A DNA stretch of 64,000 nucleotides from Streptomyces hyaluromycini (GTDB taxonomy: Bacteria; Actinomycetota; Actinomycetes; Streptomycetales; Streptomycetaceae), in NCBI RefSeq assembly GCF_002217755.1, contig NZ_BCFL01000017.1, forward strand, positions 124,001 through 188,000, read 5' to 3'. A model generated the notes under the pieces. That model made no database searches. It worked only from the letters and a program-made list of their open reading frames with translations, and had not been told where the DNA came from. Each line of letters opens with the position of its first letter. Position 1 is the stretch's first letter. Below, one piece after another: positions 42,091 to 49,680 of the stretch. The position numbers were made by a program, and so were the translations under genes.

Positions 42091-42117
42091 CTCACATCAC
42101 TCACATCACTCACATCA
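42091..42117 (-). repeat. Triple 9-bp direct repeat at the tadA stop codon
   Basis: Three perfect copies of ctcacatca (42091-42099, 42100-42108, 42109-42117). The stop codon of tadA (42115-42117) is part of the last unit. Confidence 0.9.
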
Positions 42118-43287
42118 CTCCGGACTCCCGAGCAGCCTCCGCAGCCGCTCCCACCCCGGCTCCCGCGCGAACGCCTCCGCCTCCCAGCGCAGTGCCGGCA
42201 CCGTCCGCACCAGACCGGAGGGGTCCCGCTCCAGGACATGCACCTCGGCGATCCGACGCCGGCCCGCGTGGTCCCGTACGAGGTGCAGCACCACCGACAG
42301 TGCGGCCGCCAGCTGGCTGTGCAGAGCGGCCCGGTCGAGCCCGGCGGCCGTGCCGAGGGCTTCCAGGCGGGCCGGTACGTCCGCTGCCGCGTTGGCGTGC
42401 ACGGTGCCGCAGCCGCCCTCGTGGCCGGTGTTGAGCGCGGCCAGCAGGTGGACCACCTCGGGCCCGCGGACCTCGCCGACGACAAGCCGGTCGGGCCGCA
42501 TCCGCAGGGCCTGCCGGACCAGGTCCTCCAGGGTGACGAGGCCGGCCCCCTCCTGGTTGGCGGGTCTGGTCTCCAGCCGTACGACATGCGGGTGTTCGGG
42601 CCTGAGCTCCGCCGAGTCCTCGGCGAGCACGATCCGCTCCCCCGGTCCGACCAGGCCGAGCAGCGCGCTCAGCAGGGTCGTCTTGCCGGTACCGGTGCCG
42701 CCGCTGACCAAAAAAGAGAGCCGGGCGGCGATGAGCGCCCGCAGGATCCGGTCGCCGCCCGGGGGCACGGTCCCGGCCGCGACCAGTTCGTCGAGCGTGA
42801 ACGCCCGGGGCCGGACCACCCGCAGGGAAAGGCAGGTGCAGCCAATGGCCACCGGGGGCAGGACGGCGTGCAGGCGGGTGCCGTCGGGCAGCCGGGCGTC
42901 CGCCCAGGGCCGCGCGTCGTCCAGGCGCCGGCCGGCCACCGCTGCCAGCCGCTGCGCGAGGCGTCGTACCGCCGCCGGGTCCGGGAAGGCGACACTGGTG
43001 AGTTCCAGGCCGCCGCCGCGGTCCACCCAGACCCGGTCCGGGGCGGTCACCAGGACGTCGGTGACCGTGGGGTCGGCCAGCAGCGGCTCCAGGGGGCCGC
43101 TGCCGACCAGTTCGGAGCGCAGTCGCTCGGCCGCGCCGAGGACTTCGGCGTCACCGAGGACCCGGCCCTGTGCGCGCAGCGCCTGTGCCACCCGCGCGGG
43201 TGTCGGTTCGGCGCCGCTCTCGGCGAGCCAGCGCCGTACCCCGTCGAGCAGGGCCGGGCCGTCCGCGCCCGCGGTGCCGGGCCTCAT
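42115..43287 (-). CDS. tadA: TadA/CpaF secretion ATPase
   Basis: A 390-residue traffic ATPase. Walker A is SGGTGTGKTTLL (about residues 187-198). The Asp box is ERIVLAEDSAEL, Walker B lies in DRLVVGEVRGPE, and the His box is GHEGGCGTVHAN. It powers Tad pilus assembly. ATG 43287 overlaps the tadZ stop by 4 bp; the longer frame to 44679 runs through tadZ and was rejected. Confidence 0.94.
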   Translation of the reverse strand: MRPGTAGADGPALLDGVRRWLAESGAEPTPARVAQALRAQGRVLGDAEVLGAAERLRSELVGSGPLEPLLADPTVTDVLVTAPDRVWVDRGGGLELTSVAFPDPAAVRRLAQRLAAVAGRRLDDARPWADARLPDGTRLHAVLPPVAIGCTCLSLRVVRPRAFTLDELVAAGTVPPGGDRILRALIAARLSFLVSGGTGTGKTTLLSALLGLVGPGERIVLAEDSAELRPEHPHVVRLETRPANQEGAGLVTLEDLVRQALRMRPDRLVVGEVRGPEVVHLLAALNTGHEGGCGTVHANAAADVPARLEALGTAAGLDRAALHSQLAAALSVVLHLVRDHAGRRRIAEVHVLERDPSGLVRTVPALRWEAEAFAREPGWERLRRLLGSPE

Positions 43288-44384
43288 ACGGCGCCCCCCG
43301 CCTCGACCAGCGTGCGTTCCCAGAAGCCCTTGCAGAAGCGGGCCAGCGGTCCGCGTGCGACGGACCCCGGCGGTTTCCGGCCCGGACGGGACAGACCGGG
43401 TTCGGCGGGTACTTCGCCGGCCAGCGGCAGGCCGAGCAGCCGGGCCACCTCGCGGTCGTCCAGTCCCGGCGCGTACGGCCCCCGTACCGCCACCCTGAGA
43501 TCGCGTACGACCATGCCGACGGTGGCCGCGACCCGGCCGGCCGCCGCGATGGCGCGGAGTTCGGCGGGGACCACCAGGACGGCGAGATCGAGCTGGGTGA
43601 GGACCTCGGCGACCTCGTCGTCCAGGCGGCGCGGCAGGTCGACGACGACCGTGCCGCCACGCCGCCGGGCGGCCGCGAGCACCGCGCGGACGGCGGGCGG
43701 CGGGATCGCCACGCAGTCGCCGCGGTCCCAGCTGAGGATCCGCAGCGAGTGCAGTTCGGGCAGCGACTCCTCCAGGGCTCCGCTGCCCAGCCGGCCGCGC
43801 GAGGCGGCGAAGGCGGGCCAGCGCAGGCCCTCGGCCGTCTCGCCGCCGAGGAGTACGTCGATTCCGCCGCCCAGCGGATCCGCGTCCACAAGCAGGGTGC
43901 GCAGTCCCTCCCGCGCGGAGGTGACGGCGAGCGCGCAGGCCAGCGTGGAGGCGCCGGCCCCGCCCCGGCCGCCGATGACGCCGACGGTGAGGGCCGGGCG
44001 GCCCACGCCCTCGACGACGTCGGCGATCCGGTCCACGAGCCACTGCTCGCCGTCGGGCAGCATCAGGACGTGGTCCGCGCCGATCTCCACGGCCCGTTTC
44101 CATACGTCGGGGTCGTCCTGGTCGAGGCCGACCAACACCACCCCGCGCCGGCGTGCGGCGCCGCGCACCCGCCGCGCGGCGTCGTCGCCGACCAGGACGA
44201 GCGGGGCGGACTCCCAGCCGCCGCCGCGTTCCGGCGGGCGGTGGTGGACCTCCGGTTTGGCGCCGGCCGCCGCGCACAGGCGCAACAGGTCGTCGAGGAG
44301 TTCGGCGTCCTCGGTGACGATCATCGGGCGTCCGGGCCGTCCCGAGGCGGCGGACGGCGGGTCCTGGGTGACAGTTCCGGCCAC
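43284..44384 (-). CDS. TadZ/CpaE/Ssd-like ATPase
   Basis: A 366-residue MinD/ParA-type protein. An N-terminal receiver-like domain (about 20-135) is followed by the ATPase domain with a deviant Walker A, GGRGGAGAST (Lys replaced by Ala). TLLVDADPLGGGIDVLLGGE follows. It belongs to the actinobacterial septum-site/TadZ group (Rv3660c Ssd), which localises the Tad machine or affects division. GTG 44384 follows AAGGGGGAA by 6 bp; an ATG at 44462 is possible. It is the first gene of the Tad operon. Confidence 0.87.
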   Translation of the reverse strand: MAGTVTQDPPSAASGRPGRPMIVTEDAELLDDLLRLCAAAGAKPEVHHRPPERGGGWESAPLVLVGDDAARRVRGAARRRGVVLVGLDQDDPDVWKRAVEIGADHVLMLPDGEQWLVDRIADVVEGVGRPALTVGVIGGRGGAGASTLACALAVTSAREGLRTLLVDADPLGGGIDVLLGGETAEGLRWPAFAASRGRLGSGALEESLPELHSLRILSWDRGDCVAIPPPAVRAVLAAARRRGGTVVVDLPRRLDDEVAEVLTQLDLAVLVVPAELRAIAAAGRVAATVGMVVRDLRVAVRGPYAPGLDDREVARLLGLPLAGEVPAEPGLSRPGRKPPGSVARGPLARFCKGFWERTLVEAGGAV

Positions 44385-44967
44385 GTGAGCTTCCCCCTTG
44401 GCTGCGTTCTCCCGCATGGCCCCTGCGGCCACGCGATTCCCAAACGTGCGGAGAACCGGCAAGCGGCCTCCATATGCACGGCCGACAGAAACCGGCCATT
44501 GGCGCCCGACAAACGGAACCGGCCATGAACTCGCCGCCGCCGGAGCGCGCTGGAATCACGGTGCAGCGAACCCGGAAATCGTGTGGATCTTGGTCCAAAA
44601 CTGTGGACAACCCGATGGTTGTGAATATCGCTGTCACCCCTACCCGTGAGGCCCGTTCCGGGCCCTGCGCGGCTTCCACAGCGCAGCGCTGCGACTACCC
44701 AACGTGACGGATCATGGGCAAACGAAAAGGGCGGCCGAGGCCGCCCGATCAAGGCCTCACGGCCTGCGAGAGAGGGGAAAAACCCGTCCGGACATGCGAC
44801 GACCCCCACCGGGGGGGAGAGTGGGGGTCGTCTCCACGGCCGACTCGGGGGGGGAGGAGCCGGACCGGGTTAGCACGGTCGCGAACGATCCGTGACTTCC
44901 ATGGTGTACCCGAGAGCCCTCTCAGGCAAACCCACGCGCCCCACCTTACGCCGAATGGTGGGCGCCT
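44385..44967. other. Divergent intergenic region with two hairpins
   Basis: A gap of about 580 bp between the Tad operon and the HAD gene. It contains gggcggc/gccgccc (44729-44746, 4-nt loop) and a 12-bp stem gacgacccccac / gtgggggtcgtc (44798-44809 with 44821-44832) around a G-run. AT-richer stretches near 44575-44610 may hold the Tad promoter. Open frames here lack motifs and ribosome sites. No gene is supported. Confidence 0.6.
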
Positions 44968-45792
44968 ATGCTCGGGGTCGTGGAAAACCACTCCTTGCCT
45001 CGCACAGCGGCCTTCTTTGACCTGGACAAGACGGTCATTGCGAAGTCGAGCACGCTCACCTTCAGCAAGTCGTTCTACCAAGGCGGTCTGATCAACCGCA
45101 GGGCGGCGCTGCGCAACGCGTACTCCCAGTTCGTGTTCCTGCTCGGCGGTATGGACCACGACCAGATGGAGCGCACGCGCGCGTACCTGTCCGGCCTCGT
45201 CCGTGGCTGGAATGTCCAGCAGGTCAGGGAGATCGTCGCCGAGACCCTGCACGACCTGATCGACCCGATCATCTACGACGAGGCCGCCTCCCTCATCGAG
45301 GAGCACCACCGGGCCGGCCGGGACGTCGTCATCGTCTCCACCTCGGGCGCCGAGGTGGTCGAGCCGATCGGCGAACTCCTCGGTGCGGACCGGGTGGTGG
45401 CCACCCGCATGGTCGTCGGCGACGACGGCTGCTACACCGGCGAGGTGGAGTACTACGCGTACGGCCCGACCAAGGCCGAGGCCGTCCGGGAGCTGGCCGC
45501 CTCCGAGGGGTACGACCTGGACCGCTGCTACGCCTACAGCGACTCGGCGACCGACGTGCCGATGCTCCAGGCCGTCGGGCATCCGCACGCCGTGAACCCG
45601 GACCGCGCACTGCGCCGCGAGGCACTCGCCCGCGGCTGGCCGATCCTGGACTTCCACCGGCCGGTACGGCTCAAGCAGCGGATCTCCACGCCCCCGCGCC
45701 CGGCCCTGGTCGCCGCGGCGGCCATAGGAGCCGCGGCCGCCACCGCGGGCCTGGTCTGGTACGCGAGCCGACGCCGGAGCACGCTCGCCTGA
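44968..45792 (+). CDS. HAD-IB family phosphatase with C-terminal membrane anchor
   Basis: A 274-residue HAD hydrolase. Motif I is FFDLDKTVIA (nucleophile Asp near 18), motif II VSTSGAE, the Lys lies in GPTKAEAV, and motif III is AYSDSATDVPML. It ends in an Ala-rich transmembrane helix (about 245-265) and a basic tail, so it sits on the inner face of the membrane. Related SerB/CicA-like proteins dephosphorylate small molecules, and the substrate is unknown. In S. coelicolor the equivalent gene (SCO3558) is annotated as related to morphological differentiation (recalled). Confidence 0.88.
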   Translation: MLGVVENHSLPRTAAFFDLDKTVIAKSSTLTFSKSFYQGGLINRRAALRNAYSQFVFLLGGMDHDQMERTRAYLSGLVRGWNVQQVREIVAETLHDLIDPIIYDEAASLIEEHHRAGRDVVIVSTSGAEVVEPIGELLGADRVVATRMVVGDDGCYTGEVEYYAYGPTKAEAVRELAASEGYDLDRCYAYSDSATDVPMLQAVGHPHAVNPDRALRREALARGWPILDFHRPVRLKQRISTPPRPALVAAAAIGAAAATAGLVWYASRRRSTLA

Positions 45793-45815
45793 ACCGGCGC
45801 CCCTTTAGTGCCTCT

Positions 45816-45844
45816 TTGAACCTAAAAGTAAAGAACTGTAGGCA
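45816..45844 (+). promoter_or_regulatory. Promoter of the candidate small RNA
   Basis: TTGAAC (45816-45821), 17 bp, TAGGCA (45839-45844). This is a good match to the Streptomyces housekeeping (HrdB) promoter and lies 24 bp after the HAD stop. Transcription would start at about 45851. Confidence 0.55.
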
Positions 45845-45850
45845 GGGCTT

Positions 45851-46116
45851 CCGCTTGCTCCGGGCTTGCAGTACAAAGGGGTTAGCGGCCCGCGAGACCA
45901 AAGGACATCCGAGAGGATCACCTTTAAAACGCATTTGGCCCCACGGACCCAGCATGGACACTGGGCACCCACGCGACGTCGACCCGTCGATTACGGGCCA
46001 GCCGCACCAGGTGACGGGCAAAGTACCCGACCTGATGGGCGACATATCGAGGACGCTTGGTAACTCGGTGAGCATGCCAGCGGCGGTACGAGAACTCGTA
46101 CCGCCGCAACCCTTTT
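45851..46116 (+). ncRNA. Candidate 6S-like RNA (scr3559 position)
   Basis: A stretch without a convincing gene between the HAD gene and the convergent Fic-like gene, with lower GC than its neighbours, a strong promoter at one end and an intrinsic terminator at the other. The S. coelicolor 6S-like RNA scr3559 is reported between SCO3558 and SCO3559, the same gene pair (recalled). The predicted transcript is about 265 nt, somewhat longer than the roughly 190 nt I recall. A 111-codon frame on this strand has no family motif. The 6S identity is an inference; an RNA gene is well supported. Confidence 0.55.
46080..46116 (+). terminator. Intrinsic terminator of the candidate small RNA
   Basis: A perfect 13-bp stem (gcggcggtacgag, 46080-46092, with 46095-46107) is followed by aaccctttt. 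The T-run is on the plus strand only, so it serves a plus-strand transcript and not the convergent gene. Confidence 0.85.
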
Positions 46117-46147
46117 CCGAAGCCCCGCGCGGCCTTCCGCCCGGGCC

Positions 46148-46972
46148 CTAGGCTGCCCCGCGCTGCAGCGCCTCGCACACCGCCGTCGACTCGCGCACCC
46201 CGAGTTCCACCGCACGCCCGCAGTGCGCGATCCAGGCCGCCACCCCTTCCGGAGTGCCGGAGACGTAGCCGTCCAGGGCCGCCAGATAGGAGGCGCGGCC
46301 CAGTTCGGCGTGGCCGACCTCGGCGGGACAGATCGCCTTGGGGTCCAGGCCGCTGCCGATCAGCACGATCCGCTCGGCCGCGCGCGCGACCAGTCCGTTG
46401 CACGAGGTGAAGGGCCGCAGCGCGAGCAGTTCGCCGTGGACCACGGCGGCCGTCACCAGTGCAGGCGCCTCGCTCCCCGCGACGATCAGCTCGGCGAGCC
46501 CCTCCAGGCGCCCCGACACCTCGTCGGCATCCGGCAGCGGCAGTTCCAGCAGCGGCTCGTCGACGCCCTCGCCGGCCCGGCGCGGCCGGCCGACCTCGTC
46601 GCCGGCCGTCGCGGCCGCCACCAGGTGCAGCCTGGCCAGCACCCGCAGCGGCGACTGCCGCCAGATGGACAGCAGTTGGCCCGCCTCCGCCGTCAGCCGC
46701 AGGGCCGCGCCCACCACGCGCGCGTCGTCGTCCACCCCGAAGTCGGAACGCCGCCGCACCTCCTCCAGCGCCCAGTCGGCACCGGACAGCGCGGCACTGC
46801 CACGAGCGGCGCGCAGCGCCGCCTCCGAGGTGACGGCATTGCTGCGGCGCCGCATGATCCGGTGCCCGTAGACCCGGTCCACGGCCTTGCGCACGGACTC
46901 CACGGACTCCGCCACCCCGGGCAGCGAGCCCAGGGCCGCGAGCGGGTCAGCGGTCGCACCTGTCGTACTCAT
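46148..46972 (-). CDS. Degenerate Fic-family-like protein
   Basis: About 274 residues, mostly helical. The segment RPFTSCNGLVAR aligns with the Fic core HPFxxGNGRxxR, but the catalytic His is Arg and the first Gly and an Arg are replaced, so AMP transfer is unlikely. The equivalent S. coelicolor gene is labelled oxidoreductase (recalled), which the sequence does not support. The start is ambiguous: ATG 46972, which lies in a palindrome, GTG 46990 or ATG 47008. It is divergent from the ParA-like ATPase gene. Confidence 0.6.
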   Translation of the reverse strand: MSTTGATADPLAALGSLPGVAESVESVRKAVDRVYGHRIMRRRSNAVTSEAALRAARGSAALSGADWALEEVRRRSDFGVDDDARVVGAALRLTAEAGQLLSIWRQSPLRVLARLHLVAAATAGDEVGRPRRAGEGVDEPLLELPLPDADEVSGRLEGLAELIVAGSEAPALVTAAVVHGELLALRPFTSCNGLVARAAERIVLIGSGLDPKAICPAEVGHAELGRASYLAALDGYVSGTPEGVAAWIAHCGRAVELGVRESTAVCEALQRGAA

Positions 46973-46983
46973 GAGTACGACAG
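46960..46983. promoter_or_regulatory. 24-bp perfect palindrome over the start of the Fic-like gene
   Basis: Each 12-bp arm reads ctgtcgtactca / tgagtacgacag with no spacer. It spans the likely start codon (46970-46972) and lies 90 bp upstream of the divergent ATPase gene. It is a good candidate operator for a dimeric repressor or an RNA hairpin that blocks translation. Confidence 0.6.
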
Positions 46984-47072
46984 TACGCACCCCGCCCGGG
47001 GACTCCACGAAGGAGTGGTCTTCTTCACTTCACGTGACACGTACAGCTATCACTCGACTACCCTTCGTGAAC

Positions 47073-48053
47073 ATGAAAATTGCTTTCGTCGGAAAGGGCG
47101 GCAGCGGCAAGACCACGCTCTCCTCCCTGTTCATCCGCCATCTCGCAGCCGCCGGCGCGCCGGTCGTCGCCGTCGACGCCGACATCAACCAGCATCTGGG
47201 CCCCGCACTCGGTCTCGACGAGACGGAGGCGGAGGCGCTGCCCGCGATGGGCGAGCGGCTCTCCCTGATCAAGGACTACCTGCGCGGCAACAACCCGCGC
47301 ATCGCCTCCGCCGCGACGATGATCAAGACCACCCCGCCCGGCGAGGGTTCGCGGCTGGTCCGGGTGCGGGAGCCCAACCCGGTGTACGACGCGTGTGCGC
47401 GGCCGGTGGAACTCGACGGTGGCGCCGTCCGTTTGATGGTCACCGGGCCCTTCACGGACGCCGATCTGGGGGTCTCCTGCTACCACTCCAAGACAGGAGC
47501 GGTGGAGCTGTTCCTGAACCACCTCGTCGACGGCCCCGACGAGTACGTCGTGGTCGACATGACGGCGGGTTCGGACTCCTTCGCCTCCGGCATGTTCACC
47601 CGCTTCGACATCACGTTCCTCGTCGCCGAGCCGACCCGGAAGGGGGTCTCCGTCTACCGCCAGTACAAGGAGTACGCCCGGGACTTCGGCGTCGTGCTGA
47701 AGGTCGTCGGCAACAAGGTGCAGGGGCAGGAGGACATCGACTTCCTGCGCTCGGAGGTCGGGGACGACCTGCTGGTCACGGTCGGGCACTCGGACTGGGT
47801 GCGCGCCATGGAGAAGGGCCGCCCGCCCCGGTTCGAGCTCCTGGAGAACCCCAACTCCCGCGCCCTGCACGCCCTCAAGGTGGCCACCGACGCGACGTAC
47901 GAGCTGCGTGACTGGGAGCGCTACACCCGGCAGATGGCCCACTTCCACCTGAAGAACGCCCTGTCGTGGGGCAACGAGCGCACCGGGGCCGACCTGGCGG
48001 CGCAGATCGACCCCGGCTTCGTACTCGGCGAGGGAGTGGCCGCCCCCGTCTGA
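47073..48053 (+). CDS. ParA/CooC-like P-loop ATPase
   Basis: A 326-residue MinD/CooC-type ATPase. The deviant Walker A is KGGSGKTT (residues 8-15), DADIN follows at about 35, and VVVDMTAGSD is the switch/Walker B region. CooC relatives insert nickel into CO dehydrogenase; others position cellular structures. No CODH or hydrogenase genes are near, so the client is unknown. ATG 47073 begins MKIAFVGKGG. It shares a short promoter region with the Fic-like gene. Confidence 0.85.
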   Translation: MKIAFVGKGGSGKTTLSSLFIRHLAAAGAPVVAVDADINQHLGPALGLDETEAEALPAMGERLSLIKDYLRGNNPRIASAATMIKTTPPGEGSRLVRVREPNPVYDACARPVELDGGAVRLMVTGPFTDADLGVSCYHSKTGAVELFLNHLVDGPDEYVVVDMTAGSDSFASGMFTRFDITFLVAEPTRKGVSVYRQYKEYARDFGVVLKVVGNKVQGQEDIDFLRSEVGDDLLVTVGHSDWVRAMEKGRPPRFELLENPNSRALHALKVATDATYELRDWERYTRQMAHFHLKNALSWGNERTGADLAAQIDPGFVLGEGVAAPV

Positions 48054-48078
48054 CGGGCGGCCACCCCTGGTCCTGCGC

Positions 48079-49341
48079 CTACTGCCTGACCGCCGGCGCC
48101 CCGGGCACCCCCTTCGGTGCCGGGGCGGGACGTCCGGACAGGAAGGGCTCCCAGCCCTGCCGCGGGGCCTCGCCCACGTTCAGGGTGCGCAGCCTCGCCA
48201 GGACCTGCGGGTCCTGGGCGTCCAGCCAGTCGGCCAGCTGCCGGAAGGAGACACAGCGCACCTCGGGCTTGTTGCAGACGTTCTCGACGACCGCGTCGAG
48301 GGCGCGCATGTAGGTGCCGCCGTTCCAGGACTCGAAGTGGTTGCCGATGACGAGCGGTGCGCGGTTGCCGTTGTAGGCCCGGTTGAAGCCCTGGAGCAGC
48401 CCGTCGCGCATCTGGTCGCCCCAGTAGTCGTACTTGTCGGGGTCACCCTGCGTCGACGTGCCGGACTGGTTGACCATGAAGTTGTAGTCCATGGTCAACT
48501 GCTCGTAGGAGTGGCCGGGGAAGGGGACGAGCTGCATCGACAGGTCCCACAGCCCTTCCCTCTTCTTGGGCCAGACCTGGTCGTTGACGCCACTGGTGTC
48601 GTAGCGGAAGCCCAGTTCGCTCGCCGCCTTCACGAAGTTCTTCTGCCCCTCCAGGCAGGGGGTTCGGGCGCCGATGAGCTCCTTGTCGTAGTCGAAGGGC
48701 AGCGGTGCGGCGTCCTTCATGCCGGTGTTGGTCTTCCAGGTCTTCACGAACTGCTTGGCCTGGGTGATCTCGCTCTTCCACTCGGCCACCGACCACTCGC
48801 CGACCCCGCCGTCGGGGCCGCAGAAGTGCCCGTTGAAGTGGGTACCGATCTCGTTGCCCTCCAGCCAGGCCAGCCGTAGCTGCTCGGCGGTGTCGGCGAT
48901 GCCCTGCGCGTCGTTGAAGCCGATCTCGGAGCTGCCGGGCGAGTGCTGCGGGGGCCGGTAGAGGTCACGCTTCTCCTCGGGCAGCATGTAGACGCCGCTG
49001 AGGAAGAACGTCATGTTCGCGTTGTTCTCCTTGGCGACCTTGCGGAAGTGCGAGAACAGCTTCTGGCTGTCCTCGCCCGCGCCGTCCCAGGAGAACACCA
49101 CGAACTGCGGCGGCTTCTCACCGGCCTTGAGCCGCTCGGGCCGGGGCAGATGCGGCTGCGCCCCGGTGTACGCGGTGGACCCGTCGCCGATCAGACGGAC
49201 CACGCTCTGGGGCGCCGGCGCTCCTTTCTGCGGCCCGGACGCCCCTTGTTCGGAGTTGGTACCGGTCGCGCAACCGGCGACCGACGCGGCACAGGCCGCG
49301 GCGGCCACGGCGCCGACCGCAATCCTCTGGGTGGCGGCCAA
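48079..49341 (-). CDS. Secreted lipoprotein, polysaccharide deacetylase-like
   Basis: A 420-residue lipoprotein with lipobox AASVAGC (Cys24). The NodB-type barrel is visible in FVVFSWDGAGEDSQ, NANMTFFLSGVYM, GNEIGTHFNGHF (metal His pair) and ARTPCLEGQ, ending with VIGNHFESWNGGTY. The first metal Asp motif (TFDD) reads SWDG, so activity may be altered. It could deacetylate cell-wall or extracellular glycans. It corresponds to SCO3561. Confidence 0.8.
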   Translation of the reverse strand: MAATQRIAVGAVAAAACAASVAGCATGTNSEQGASGPQKGAPAPQSVVRLIGDGSTAYTGAQPHLPRPERLKAGEKPPQFVVFSWDGAGEDSQKLFSHFRKVAKENNANMTFFLSGVYMLPEEKRDLYRPPQHSPGSSEIGFNDAQGIADTAEQLRLAWLEGNEIGTHFNGHFCGPDGGVGEWSVAEWKSEITQAKQFVKTWKTNTGMKDAAPLPFDYDKELIGARTPCLEGQKNFVKAASELGFRYDTSGVNDQVWPKKREGLWDLSMQLVPFPGHSYEQLTMDYNFMVNQSGTSTQGDPDKYDYWGDQMRDGLLQGFNRAYNGNRAPLVIGNHFESWNGGTYMRALDAVVENVCNKPEVRCVSFRQLADWLDAQDPQVLARLRTLNVGEAPRQGWEPFLSGRPAPAPKGVPGAPAVRQ

Positions 49342-49680
49342 TTCCGCTCACCTTCTTCCTTCTCTCGGCGAACGCCGGTGACGGCGTTTTATGGCGATGT
49401 GCCGGGTATCTGCCGACAGCGCGGCCAAGGTCGCATAGGACCGAGAGAGGGATTAATACGACAAGCCGATGAACTGCTCAGTTCACCCATGGGGGTGAAC
49501 GGGTGCCCCATTTGCACAGAAAATCCATGCCTGACCTTTACTCTGCATTACGATTCATTTACTGAGTGTTGATTCATCCCGCCACTGCACGCCGTGACCC
49601 ACGGCCGCGACCGAGCCCCCGCCTCCAGGTGAGGGGACCCCCAGATCCGCGACCGCGCTGCCCCGGAGGAGACGGGAAAC
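49342..49680. promoter_or_regulatory. Divergent promoter region of the deacetylase-like and SulP-CA genes
   Basis: A 339-bp gap without a gene. The stretch 49500-49575 is AT-rich (for example actctgcattacgattcatt, a TACGAT -10-like element at about 49548). A GGAGGAGACGG ribosome site lies before the ATG at 49681. No known operator was recognised. Confidence 0.5.

Noticed and set aside
42115..44679. tadA extended to 854 residues
   Set aside because: The extra 464 codons run antisense-like through tadZ in another frame; ATG 43287 with the ATGA overlap is the normal start.
45816..46151. A 111-codon frame over the candidate small RNA
   Set aside because: It starts inside the -35 element and crosses the intrinsic terminator; codon use is atypical and no family is recognised.
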